A DNA stretch of 64,000 bases from Bemisia tabaci (lineage: Eukaryota > Arthropoda > Insecta > Hemiptera > Aleyrodidae). Shown here piece after piece: positions 10,265 to 21,549 of this stretch (position 1 is its first letter; each line of letters begins with the position of its first letter). The notes under the pieces are model-generated. The model ran no database searches. It had not been told where the DNA came from and was given only the letters and a program-made list of their open reading frames with translations. Location of the stretch: assembly GCF_918797505.1 (NCBI RefSeq), contig NC_092798.1, positions 54,079,762 through 54,143,761 of the forward strand, written 5' to 3'. Made by a program: the position numbers and the translations under genes.

Positions 10265-10840
10265 GTGGCGCCGGCCCCTCCCGGGCCGCGTAGGTGCGTT
10301 TCCGGGTCGAGCGGGGTCGGTCCCGGGTGTCGCGCCTTCATTTCCGGTCGACACCGCACGCCGGAGTCGACTTCCGGTACGTTGCCCCGTCATTTCCGGT
10401 CGATACCCGACGCCTCAACCGACTCCCGGTACGTCGACCCTTCATTTCCGGCCGGTGCCGCACACTAGAGTCGACTTCCGGTAGGTCGCCACTTCGTTTC
10501 CGGTCGATACCTTACGCTAGAACCCACATCCGGTACGTCGCCCCTTCATTTCCGGTCAATACTCAACGCCTAAACCGACTTCCGGTTCGTCGCGCATTCA
10601 TTTCCGGTCTATACCGCACGCCAGAATCCACTTCCGGTACTTCGCCCCTTCGTTTCCGGTCGATACCGCACCCTGAGGTCCACTTCCGGTACGTCGCCCC
10701 TTCATTTCCGGTCGATACCGCACGCTAGAGTCGACTTCCGGTAGGTCGCCACTTCATTTCCGGTCGGTACCGCACGCTAGAGTCGACTTCCGGTACGTCG
10801 CCCCTTCATTTCCGGTCGATACCGCACCCTACGGTACCTA
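10265..10840 (+). repeat. 52-bp tandem array, left arm (~11 copies)
   Basis: The 52-bp unit contains CTTCCGGTACGTCGCCCCTT, then CATTTCCGGTCGATACCGCA, then a variable CGCTAGAGTCGA-type end. Copies differ by 10-20%. On the minus strand every unit presents two ACCGGAA motifs, one extended to ACCGGAAGT and one to ACCGGAAAT. A frame stays open across the array but encodes only repeat translation. The same array in inverse orientation is at 62,400-63,070. Confidence 0.9.
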
Positions 10841-10867
10841 ACCAGCCGGTAACCTAGCCAGCCGGTT

Positions 10868-10985
10868 AAGTTCCGAACTTAACTCCTGGTACAAGTTCCG
10901 AACCTAACCGGCCGGTTAAGTTCCGAACTTAACTCCTGGTACAAGTTCCGAACCTAACCGGCCGGTTAAGTTCCGAACGTAACCT
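10868..10985 (+). repeat. 50-bp tandem array, left arm (~2.4 copies)
   Basis: The unit contains TTAAGTTCCGAACTTAACTC, CTGGTACAAGTTCCGAACCT and AACCGGCCGG. The core AACCGGCCGGTT is a perfect 12-bp palindrome, and TTAAGTTCC/GGAACTTAA forms a second dyad. The right arm carries more copies (62,080-62,390). Confidence 0.85.
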
Positions 10986-11629
10986 CGAGTTAGGTTAGCC
11001 CTGGTTTGCTCACTTTACTCGTGGTTATGTTGGTGTAGGCGAGGTTAGAGAGGGTAATTTCATGATTCCCAGCATTCCGAGGAGGGAAATCGAGGGGAAA
11101 AGGGGTGATTCGACGAGGTTAATTATCGAGGGATCGGAGATTGGCTCTCGGAGTACCGGAAAATGCTCACCATGGTCGGAGACGAGGGGGGGGGGGGGTC
11201 CGGCCCGAAAGAGCGGTGCGTGGCGGGAACGGATCGGAAAAGGGTTACCCACCCACCTAAAAATTGGAGCGCTGGAACGTGGTCAGAGACGCGACAAGGA
11301 TACTCGTTAGTTCATAGGAACGCTTTTCCGGGGACTTACGTAGAATGGGCATAATTCGCCCCCCCCCCTTCAAAAAAAAAAAATGAAAAAAACCGAAAGA
11401 AAAATTCCTCAGACAACGCGTTGAATTCTCAGCGGAACGGCCGACTCAGGCCTCGCGAGATATTGAGAAATACATGAATCGACGGTAAGGTATGTGGTTC
11501 CGACGATTAGTCCAAGAAAAAGGAGGATTTTCGGATTTTTCGGATTTTCGAATTTTGAGGTGGATTTCGGGACACTTTTTTTTTTTTTTTTTTTTTTTTT
11601 CTTTTTCTTTTATTTTATTTTTTACCCTC

Positions 11630-11940
11630 CGTACCGAGTAGCCCTCGTCAGGAGGAGCAGCAAAAGGCGAGAGAAAAATAGAGTTTTTCCGTCCGACGCG
11701 TTTTTCGGGGGCTATCGATTTTTTTGATTTTTTTTTTTCGGGATTTTTCCGAAAAATGGCCGATTTGACGGCTAAGGAGTGGCCGGACGGGGAAATCGAT
11801 ACGGACCGAAAATGTCGGGCGTAAAAAGACGGATAGGATGGCGGAGGTCCGGTGGCGATCGGAGCGGTATGTCGGTCGGGAGAGTCGAAAAACGGAGCCA
11901 GAAAGGGGAAATTCGATTTTTTTTCCCCTCCGTTTTGACG
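11630..11940 (+). repeat. Arm submodule, copy 3
   Basis: Contains GAGTAGCCCTCGTCAGGA, CCGTCCGACGCGTTTTTCGG, TTTTTCCGAAAAATGGCCGA and GAGTGGCCGGACGGGGAAAT. It pairs closely with copy 1 in its second half and with copy 2 in its first half. Confidence 0.7.
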
Positions 11941-12376
11941 GGGTTGCAGTGGGGGCCACCGATGGTCCAGGAAGCAGAAGCGGACGGTTTCCTACGTAAA
12001 AAGATGCGTACTTTCGATTGCGATAGGTGGCGAGGCGCGGAAAGGGGTTTTTAGGGCGGTTTCGGCGGTGGGAAGTGGGTGCCTTATCATTCGGAGGACT
12101 TTCGGAGTTGTCAACTTGGACGAGGCCGTAGGGGCTTTTGCGGTGGTCTGCGGAGGGATGTCCCATTTGAGTTTTTTTAGGGGACCGGTAGGGGTATCCA
12201 GCGGGCCCGGAACCGAAGGATTTGGAGGCGTTTCTATTTTGGAAAAAACTTCGGGCGAGAATTTACGGCGCTGTAATTGCCCTGGAGGGCATTTTGCTAG
12301 GTAGTCGACTTCGGGTGTGGTTTGCGATGGGAGTAGGGGTCGGAAGGCGGAAGATTCGGCCCTAGGAGGGTAGGGG

Positions 12377-14023
12377 TGTGGCGAGGAAAAGCGAGAGCTC
12401 GTACGACCCTGATCGTCAGAAAGCAAGCCTTCCGGAAAGGATCGAGCTTCAGCAGATCAAGCCACAAATTTTGGGTGCCAGATGCTCGTCGGGACGCCTG
12501 GGTTCGGGCGCCAACACACTCGAAGTGCGTGATCAAAAATAAAATTTTCCTGAGGTGAGGACAGGTGTTGCAGGAAGGAGTAATGAGAGCAAATTTGAAC
12601 GTACTAAAGTCAATTTTATTGACAAGAAAAGAAACTACTTTTTGAACACAATTACAAACTTAAAAAATTCTCAAGACAAAAAAAATTATTACTAAATACG
12701 AGATCAAAATTAGGACGATTGAAGGTGAATGTTGTTGATCGGATTGGCTTTTTTAAAATAGGTACTTTGGAAGGAACGGAAAAGGGGACAAAAAAGGTTT
12801 TCGAACTTTCGAACAAATTACTCGTTGATTATTTATTTTATCTTAAATCTCCCAAACAACCGGTGCTACTCACCACGTGCACACAATCTTGAATGGTAGA
12901 TTTAGGATACGAAATAAATATTTTCCAAAATAAATTCCAATAACAATCAAAATCCCAGGTGCTACTCAACACGTGCACACTTGGAAATTGATCAATTACG
13001 AGAGATTTATTTTTGAATGTACAAAAAAATTAAATTCAACTAAATGGACGAAATTCTCAGACTTTCAAATTTAAAATTTATTTTATTTATTTGATCTCAA
13101 ATTTCCCAGACAACCGGTGCGACTCACCACGTGCACTCAATCTTGAATGGTCAATTTAGGATACAAAATAAATATTTTCAAAATAAATTCCAATAATAAC
13201 CAAAGTCCCAGGTGCAACTCAACACGTGCACACACTTGGATTTGATCGATTACGAGAGAATTATTTTGTCCCAAAAATAAAATGGTATGAATAATTTCAA
13301 ATATAAATTTAGGTTTGACGAAGAGGATGAAATTGAATTTGATGCAATTATTTGGAAACTCAAGCAATTATTTACAATAGGAGCTACTTTAGAAAAAGTG
13401 CGTCACACATGTAAATAATTAGCGAGAGGATCGATTCTTTCTCTTAGGAGCGTGCCACTCATCACGTGCACAGCGTCGTAGGAGAAAGAATCCGAAGAAA
13501 GTGAAGAAGTAAGCATTTATCTCAATTTGGTCGGATGACTGCGGTAGCCAACCGGTCGGGACCCCATCAAATTCATTTCATCTACCTTCCGTGTGCATTG
13601 ACCAACTTCATTCGACTTCAAAAGGGTTAAATATACAATCAAATAAATTCATTCTTACATCAAATGATTTGCCTAAATTAGCTTTGCGACTTTCTTGAGT
13701 AAATTTGCTGAAACCAAGTAACTAATAAAGCAAAAATAATAAAAAACCCGACTTTTTCCAGGAGTCTGAACAACCGAGACGTCGTGCACCCGCTAAACAG
13801 CTGTGTAGTCGGGTCCGGATCGCTCCGCGAGAGCGCTCGAGTGGCGCGCGGCGGCCGACCGTGTACTACGGTATTCCGCTACTTCACCGTCCCTACAGAG
13901 TGCGCTACCGTCGCAATCACCTGCTACCGTTCTATTCAATGTCTTTGCGTTGTAGCCATTGAAATTTTTACATATGATTAAATACTTAGTCGAACTTAAG
14001 TGACGGGAAAAATTACCGTCACA
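12377..14023 (-). repeat. LTR (3' LTR in element orientation), 1,647 bp
   Basis: On the plus strand it begins TGTGGCGAGGAAAAGCGAGA and ends AAATTACCGTCACA. It carries an internal ~254-bp tandem duplication (compare 12,855-13,020 with 13,108-13,270) absent from the partner LTR, which explains most of the length difference. Five CACGTG hexamers lie at 12,874, 12,970, 13,128, 13,223 and 13,463. A dyad of TGACGGGAAAAA and TTACCGTCA forms the right edge. Confidence 0.88.
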
Positions 14024-14027
14024 GATA

Positions 14028-14038
14028 CCCCTCCTCTT
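14028..14038 (-). other. Polypurine tract of the LTR element
   Basis: On the minus strand AAGAGGAGGGG lies four bases (TATC) before the LTR edge at 14,023. This is the expected position and composition for the plus-strand primer of reverse transcription, and it supports the minus-strand orientation. Confidence 0.7.
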
Positions 14039-16010
14039 AAAGGGAGCGGCAATCCGCGACAAAAATAATACAGGCTTAATATATTAATAAGGAATTAATC
14101 ATTAATTAATTTAGGGGAAAAAGAGAATGAACACATTAATTAATAATAGACCTGATACACATGACTTGAAACGTACAAATAATCTTGATACATTTCTTGT
14201 TTTTTCAAAACAAAAATTCTTTAGTTCAATCTTTAGAAATTCTTGGAAATTTGCCCTATTTCCAGCTGAAGTGGTGAGATTCTGGGGTTGACAACTAATT
14301 CATGGCAAAACTTCTAAAACAATTCAAAAGGAATTCAACTGACCTCATTTTTTCATATATCCAGAAATAAAAATATAAAAATTAATCAGGGAAAAACACA
14401 AAATTCGGACTCGTCAATTTACCTAGGAGGGAAGTTTACAAAACATTCTGAGAAACATAATAAAGAACAGTTCTTTTGCATAAAAATCGAAGAAAATTCA
14501 AAGTTACATAATTTAGAAACACCATATCTGATCTGAGTTTTAGATGATGACTTTAAGTGCTTAATCCTTACTGAAATAGGTTGTTCCAAATGGTTTTAGT
14601 CTTCCATGTGTCCGGCTTCATTTGTGAGAACGAATCTCTGTGAACCATGTAAACAACAAATCTTGGTGATTGGGGTTTCGCAAACGCTTCGCAGCAACCA
14701 AACAATAGCTCAACTCGAAAACCTGTTTGCAGAGTCCTCAAATACGGGAGATTGGACAACACCTTCTTGGCTAGTCAAATCCATGAACCTAGCAACTCAT
14801 ATGGTGGCCAATTCTTAAATCCACACAAAAAATCGGACTCCCAAACTACAAAACTGAGTTGAGACACTGGAATTACAACTGGAATTTCCCATTGCGCTGT
14901 GACTTTGTCAGAATCCACTGAACCAAAGTACCACAATCACACTTCTCAGATTTGTCAGGGTCATTGAGAATTCCACAAAGCGGTTATTCCAAATAAACCT
15001 TCACCGAGGACAACATTCCACGACTTCGTAGGTAAACCCTAAACCCTACTGAAATCCATCTGATCCTAGAACTTACTATTCAGGATATCTTTTCAGACTA
15101 ATATCAGATTTAAAGAACAAAATGGTACGGACTTAAAAGAAACTGATCGAAAAATAACTTTAAATGTCATTCTAAAATTTGCGAATTTAAAAATTTGAGG
15201 TTCATTTCTACATTGGATCTGCAATACATTTTACAACCAAAAAAGGCCGCTGGGAAATCGCACCAGTTCGGCACACAAAAAAAAAATTGCTCTCCCCACA
15301 ACAAAGTAAATGAAACCTACTAAACCGCATGGCATCTCAATACTGCCGTAAGACAAAGAAAAAACATCCGAAAAATCCTTCAAAACATAATGACAATTTC
15401 AACGACAAAAACATAAAGTAAAAAGGAAAATTGACAACAGTACCGAATATTTAAAAATTAAAGAACTTCCTGAAAAATTTTGCAAATCTTCTCGAACTCA
15501 ACACTAGAGTTGAATATAAAAAAAACATACTTATTTGCCAAAATAAAATAATGCTCTAAAAATACTATGAATTTCCAAATAATTTCTTTCACGTCAGCTG
15601 AATTTCTTTTCTTTCGTTCCAAATTTCAGAACAAAAATCAACATTAAATTCGCGAGCAGCTACCATTGTGAAACTCCACAAAATAAAACCTTAATATAGA
15701 TATCTAATAAAAAAAATTGACTACATACAATCGAATTTTAGTCAAACTACTAAAACATTTTCTAAAACAAATTAGAAATCTCAAAGGTTCATTAATACAG
15801 TGGAAAGGAATGTAAAAATTTGGGACCGGTAATTTAAAAAAAATCAATCCGACGAAAGTCATAAAATAAGTAGAGTAAAAATTGTAGCAAAGTTTGTAAA
15901 ACGTATTTCTTTTCTTTCAAAACATTCAAATTTGTCTCGAAATTCTCCCAAAATTTCCTGCCCCTCAAGAAAATAAAAGTCATGACACACAGTCAAGACA
16001 AGTTTCAAAA

Positions 16011-16032
16011 CAAGTCCCAGTTCGGGCCGACA
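16011..16032 (-). other. Primer-binding site, tRNA-Lys(UUU)-like
   Basis: On the plus strand the site reads CAAGTCCCAGTTCGGGCCGA then CA. Metazoan tRNA-Lys(UUU) ends CAAGTCCCTGTTCGGGCGCCA (family knowledge). The match therefore covers T-loop, T-stem and acceptor stem, with one mismatch in the core and a small difference at the CCA end. It lies six bases from the LTR edge. This orients the element on the minus strand. Confidence 0.6.
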
Positions 16033-16038
16033 CTTATC

Positions 16039-17390
16039 TGTGGCGAGGAAAAGCGAGAGCTCGTACGATCCTGATCGTCAGAAAGCAAGCCTTCCGGAAA
16101 GGATCGAGATTCAGCAGATCAAGCCACAAATTTTGGATGCCAGATGCTCGTCGGGACGCCTGGGTTCGGGCGCCAACACACTCGAAGTGCGTAATCAGAA
16201 TAAAATTTTCCTGAGGTGAGGACAGGTGCTGCAGGAAGGAATAATGAGATCAAATTTGAACGTACTAGAGTCAATTTTTATTGACAAGAAAAGAAACTAC
16301 TTTTTGAACACAATTACAAACTTAAAAAATTCTCAAGACAAAAAAAATAAAACTAAATACGAGATCAAAATTAGGACGATTGAAGGTGAATGTTGTTGAT
16401 CGGATTGACTTTTTAAAATAGGTACTTTGAAAGGAACGGAAAAGGGGACAAAAAGGGTTCGAACTTTCGAATGAATTACTCTTCAATTATTTATTTTACC
16501 TTAAATCTCCCAAACAACGGTGCTACTCACCACGTGCACTCAATCTTGAATGGTAGATTTAGGATACGAAATAAATATTTTCCAAAATAAATTCCAATAA
16601 CAACCAAAATCCCAGGTGCTACTCAACACGTGCACACTTGGAAATTGATCAATTATGAGAGATTTATTTTCCATGATTAAATTAAATTGAATATAATTAA
16701 ATTAGATGTGCTTCCGAATAAGAATAAAATTCGTTTAAATAAATTTCAACAAGAGATTACTAATTAAAAAACCCATGCTCATGCATTTAATCACCATAGG
16801 AGCTACCCAGAAATGGATGCGTCACACAAGAGAATAAATGCGATGAGAAACCAAGCCCTCATTTGCAAGCGTGCTACTCACCACGTGCACAGCTACGCAA
16901 ATGAAGGGATCCGAGAAATCGGACAAGCGCTGAGAGGTACCGGTCGGGACCCCATCAAATTCATTTCATCTACCTTCCGCATGCATCGACCAACTTCATT
17001 CGACTTCAAAAAGTTAAATATACAATCAAATAAATTCATTCTTACATCAAATGATTTGCCTAAATTAGCTTTGCGATTTTCTTGAGTAAATGTGCTGAAA
17101 ACAATTAACTAATAAAGCAAAAATAATAAAAAACCGACTTTTTTCAGGAATCTAAACGACCGAGACGTCGTGCACACGCTAAACAGCTGTGTAGTCGGGT
17201 CCGGATCGCTCCGCGAGAGCGCTCGAGTGGCGCGCGGCGGCCGACCGGTGTACTACGGTATTCCGCTACTTCACCGTCCCTACAGAGTGCGCTACTGTCG
17301 CCATCACCTGCTACCGTTGTAGTCATCGAAATTTTTACATATGATTAAATACTTATTCGAACTTAAGTGACGGGAAAAATTACCGTCACA
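16039..17390 (-). repeat. LTR (5' LTR in element orientation), 1,352 bp
   Basis: Begins TGTGGCGAGGAAAAGCGAGA and ends AAATTACCGTCACA on the plus strand, matching the other LTR. It has one copy of the segment that is duplicated in the other LTR, and three CACGTG hexamers (16,531, 16,627, 16,882). The GC-rich stretch at about 17,165-17,260 is conserved in both LTRs and could be the promoter-proximal part, but no TATA box or start is certain. Confidence 0.88.
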
Positions 17391-17557
17391 GGGGGGACCC
17401 TTGGGAAGGTATCTAGAGGTCGCGGAACGATTTCGAAAAGCTGGCGTGGTGTAGCGGTGAGTTTGAAAAAAAAGTGGAACTTTTGATAGAGTGGTCGGGG
17501 GGAGCCGAATCTGTGCCAGGTTGTAGAGGAGGTCAAACTATTGAAAAATTTTGTGGA

Positions 17558-17560
<3 letters not shown>
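17391..17560 (+). repeat. Left arm of giant inverted repeat, innermost part
   Basis: Continues the arm after the retrotransposon, from GGGGGGACCCTTGGGAAGGT to TTGAAAAATTTTGTGGACTC. It is the inverse of 60,521-60,690 and of the corresponding part of every M module (for example 38,962-39,130). It abuts the first T-tract of the satellite array. Confidence 0.85.
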
Positions 17561-17593
<33 letters not shown>

Positions 17594-17864
17594 ATTTTTT
17601 TTAAGCGAATTTTTCATTTTTTTCAGTTTGCGGAGGGCTAAGTTTGAGGTAGGTTCGCCCCTAGGGGCAAATTTAAAAATTTTAAACGCGTATACGCGGT
17701 GGGATCCGATCCAACCCCGTAATTATCGGTCGGACAATTTTTCGGGGTCGGCACTTTGGAAATCCCTTCTACAAGACTCTATCGTGATAATATAAAATCC
17801 CCCGGAAGATGTCCTCACGTCCATCCGCGGAGCGGGGTCTGCCGCGTAGACTTCTCTGATTACT

Positions 17865-17901
<37 letters not shown>

Positions 17902-19679
17902 ATTTTTTTTAAGCGAATTTTTCATTTTTTTTCAGTTTGCGGAGGGCTAAGTTTGAGGTAGGTTCGCCCCTAGGGGCAAATTTTAAAAATTTTAAACGCG
18001 TATACGCGGTGGGATCCGATCCAACCCCGTAATTATCGGTCGGACAATTTTTCGGGGTCGGCACTTTGGAAATCCCTTCTACAAGACTCTATCGTGATAA
18101 TATAAAATCCCCCGGAAGATGTCCTCACGTCCATCCGCGGAGCGGGGTCTGCCGCGTAGACTTCTCTGATTACTTTTTTTTTTTTTTTTTTTTTTTAAGA
18201 TATTTTTTTTTAAGCGAATTTTTCATTTTTTTTCAGTTTGCGGAGGGCTAAGTTTGAGGTAGGTTCGCCCCTAGGGGCAAATTTTAAAAATTTTAAACGC
18301 GTATACGCGGTGGGATCCGATCCAACCCCGTAATTATCGGTCGGACAATTTTTCGGGGTCGGCACTTTGGAAATCCCTTCTACAAGACTCTATCGTGATA
18401 ATATAAAATCCCCCGGAAGATGTCCTCACGTCCATCCGCGGAGCGGGGTCTGCCGCGTAGACTTCTCTGATTACTTTTTTTTTTTTTTTTTTTTTTTAAG
18501 ATATTTTTTTTAAGCGAATTTTTCATTTTTTTTTCAGTTTGCGGAGGGCTAAGTTTGAGGTAGGTTCGCCCCTAGGGGCAAATTTTAAAAATTTTAAACG
18601 CGTATACGCGGTGGGATCCGATCCAACCCCGTAATTATCGGTCGGACAATTTTTCGGGGTCGGCACTTTGGAAATCCCTTCTACAAGACTCTATCGTGAT
18701 AATATAAAATCCCCCGGAAGATGTCCTCACGTCCATCCGCGGAGCGGGGTCTGCCGCGTAGACTTCTCTGATTTTCTTTTTTTTTTTTTTTTAAGATATT
18801 TTTTTTTAAGCGAATTTTTCATTTTTTTTCAGTTTGCGGAGGGCTAAGTTTGAGGTAGGTTCGCCCCTAGGGGCAAATTTTAAAAATTTTAAACGCGTAT
18901 ACGCGGTGGGATCCGATCCAACCCCGTAATTATCGGTCGGACAATTTTTCGGGGTCGGCACTTTGGAAATCCCTTCTACAAGACTCTATCGTGATAATAT
19001 AAAATCCCCCGGAAGATGTCCTCACGTCCATCCGCGGAGCGGGGTCTGCCGCGTAGACTTCTCTGATTACTTCTTTTTTTTTTTTTTTTTTTTTTTTTAA
19101 GATATTTTTTTTAAGCGAATTTTTCATTTTTTTTCAGTTTGCGGAGGGCTAAGTTTGAGGTAGGTTCGCCCCTAGGGGCAAATTTTAAAAATTTTAAACG
19201 CGTATACGCGGTGGGATCCGATCCAACCCCGTAATTATCGGTCGGACAATTTTTCGGGGTCGGCACTTTGGAAATCCCTTCTACAAGACTCTATCGTGAT
19301 AATATAAAATCCCCCGGAAGATGTCCTCACGTCCATCCGCGGAGCGGGGTCTGCCGCGTAGACTTCTCTGATTACTTCTTTTTTTTTTTTTTTTTTTTTT
19401 TAAGATATTTTTTTTAAGCGAATTTTTCATTTTTTTTCAGTTTGCGGAGGGCTAAGTTTGAGGTAGGTTCGCCCCTAGGGGCAAATTTTAAAAATTTTAA
19501 ACGCGTATACGCGGTGGGATCCGATCCAACCCCGTAATTATCGGTCGGACAATTTTTCGGGGTCGGCACTTTGGAAATCCCTTCTACAAGACTCTATCGT
19601 GATAATATAAAATCCCCCGGAAGATGTCCTCACGTCCATCCGCGGAGCGGGGTCTGCCGCGTAGACTTCTCTGATTACT

Positions 19680-19719
<40 letters not shown>

Positions 19720-20288
19720 ATTTTTTTTAAGCGAATTTTTCATTTTTTTTCAGTTTGCGGAGGGCTAAGTTTGAGGTAGGTTCGCCCCTAGGGGCAAATT
19801 TTAAAAATTTTAAACGCGTATACGCGGTGGGATCCGATCCAACCCCGTAATTATCGGTCGGACAATTTTTCGGGGTCGGCACTTTGGAAATCCCTTCTAC
19901 AAGACTCTATCGTGATAATATAAAATCCCCCGGAAGATGTCCTCACGTCCATCCGCGGAGCGGGGTCTGCCGCGTAGACTTCTCTGATTACTTCTTTTTT
20001 TTTTTTTTTTTTTTTAAGATATTTTTTTTAAGCGAATTTTTCATTTTTTTTCAGTTTGCGGAGGGCTAAGTTTGAGGTAGGTTCGCCCCTAGGGGCAAAT
20101 TTTAAAAATTTTAAACGCGTATACGCGGTGGGATCCGATCCAACCCCGTAATTATCGGTCGGACAATTTTTCGGGGTCGGCACTTTGGAAATCCCTTCTA
20201 CAAGACTCTATCGTGATAATATAAAATCCCCCGGAAGATGTCCTCACGTCCATCCGCGGAGCGGGGTCTGCCGCGTAGACTTCTCTGA

Positions 20289-20319
<31 letters not shown>

Positions 20320-20595
20320 AGATATTTTTTTTAAGCGAATTTTTCATTTTTTTTCAGTTTGCGGAGGGCTAAGTTTGAGGTAGGTTCGCCCCTAGGGGCA
20401 AATTTTAAAAATTTTAAACGCGTATACGCGGTGGGATCCGATCCAACCCCGTAATTATCGGTCGGACAATTTTTCGGGGTCGGCACTTTGGAAATCCCTT
20501 CTACAAGACTCTATCGTGATAATATAAAATCCCCCGGAAGATGTCCTCACGTCCATCCGCGGAGCGGGGTCTGCCGCGTAGACTTCTCTGATTAC

Positions 20596-20630
<35 letters not shown>

Positions 20631-21207
20631 ATTTTTTTTAAGCGAATTTTTCATTTTTTTTCAGTTTGCGGAGGGCTAAGTTTGAGGTAGGTTCGCCCCT
20701 AGGGGCAAATTTTAAAAATTTTAAACGCGTATACGCGGTGGGATCCGATCCAACCCCGTAATTATCGGTCGGACAATTTTTCGGGGTCGGCACTTTGGAA
20801 ATCCCTTCTACAAGACTCTATCGTGATAATATAAAATCCCCCGGAAGATGTCCTCACGTCCATCCGCGGAGCGGGGTCTGCCGCGTAGACTTCTCTGATT
20901 ACTTCTTTTTTTTTTTTTTTTTTTTTTTTTAAGATATTTTTTTTAAGCGAATTTTTCATTTTTTTTCAGTTTGCGGAGGGCTAAGTTTGAGGTAGGTTCG
21001 CCCCTAGGGGCAAATTTTAAAAATTTTAAACGCGTATACGCGGTGGGATCCGATCCAACCCCGTAATTATCGGTCGGACAATTTTTCGGGGTCGGCACTT
21101 TGGAAATCCCTTCTACAAGACTCTATCGTGATAATATAAAATCCCCCGGAAGATGTCCTCACGTCCATCCGCGGAGCGGGGTCTGCCGCGTAGACTTCTC
21201 TGATTAC

Positions 21208-21242
<35 letters not shown>

Positions 21243-21514
21243 ATTTTTTTTAAGCGAATTTTTCATTTTTTTTCAGTTTGCGGAGGGCTAAGTTTGAGGT
21301 AGGTTCGCCCCTAGGGGCAAATTTTAAAAATTTTAAACGCGTATACGCGGTGGGATCCGATCCAACCCCGTAATTATCGGTCGGACAATTTTTCGGGGTC
21401 GGCACTTTGGAAATCCCTTCTACAAGACTCTATCGTGATAATATAAAATCCCCCGGAAGATGTCCTCACGTCCATCCGCGGAGCGGGGTCTGCCGCGTAG
21501 ACTTCTCTGATTAC

Positions 21515-21549
<35 letters not shown>

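Larger units (their letters stand above)
9038..12376 (+). repeat. Left arm of giant inverted repeat, outer part
   Basis: From about 9,400 to 12,376 this GC-rich segment is matched, in the same order and as reverse complement, by about 60,690-64,000. Paired landmarks include the poly-T at 9,429-9,450 (poly-A near 63,928-63,971), the poly-A at 10,219-10,259 (poly-T at 63,132-63,151), the 52-bp array, the 50-bp array, the C-run at about 11,361 (G-run near 61,699), and the block at 11,640-12,170 (60,897-61,440). By eye the arms are roughly 95% identical outside the tandem arrays. The outer 9,038-9,400 has no partner only because the window ends. No transposase or other domain is recognised. The arm resumes at 17,391 after a retrotransposon. 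Confidence 0.85.
14024..16038 (-). other. Internal region of the LTR element, non-coding
   Basis: 2,015 bp of AT-rich sequence bounded by the polypurine tract and the primer-binding site. No open frame above about 70 codons and no retroviral-type motif is visible on either strand. The plus strand is A-rich. It may be an unrelated filler or a heavily decayed coding region. Confidence 0.7.
12377..17390 (-). mobile_element. Non-autonomous LTR retrotransposon inserted in the left arm
   Basis: Two long direct repeats (12,377-14,023 and 16,039-17,390) bound a 2,015-bp internal region. Both start TG and end CA, and GGGG at 12,373-12,376 and 17,391-17,394 is a 4-bp target-site duplication. Removing the element plus one GGGG restores the uninterrupted arm seen in the right arm and the M modules. 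On the minus strand the internal region starts with a tRNA-Lys-like primer-binding site (16,011-16,032) and ends with a polypurine tract (14,028-14,038), so the element reads right to left. The internal region has no frame above about 70 codons and no gag, protease, RT or integrase. It is a LARD-like (large retrotransposon derivative) element needing trans-acting proteins. The LTRs differ by roughly 4% by eye plus indels, so insertion was not recent. Confidence 0.88.

Noticed and set aside
9662..10393. 243-codon minus frame with a 229-codon partner at 63,019-63,708
   Set aside because: Arg/Pro/Ser-rich with a poly-Phe run from the homopolymer. The arm-to-arm differences I compared were mostly replacements with few silent changes, so there is no sign of purifying selection.
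10294..10728. 144-codon frame over the 52-bp array
   Set aside because: It is the translated tandem repeat; the open frame follows from GC-rich composition.
11648..12166. 172-codon minus frame with a 180-codon partner at 60,895-61,437 in the other arm
   Set aside because: Open in both arms, but by eye most nucleotide differences change the amino acid (for example A/S, R/S, Y/D, S/C, L/S), with few silent changes. This fits neutral GC-rich sequence. No domain is recognised and the frame ends in A/T-tract translation.
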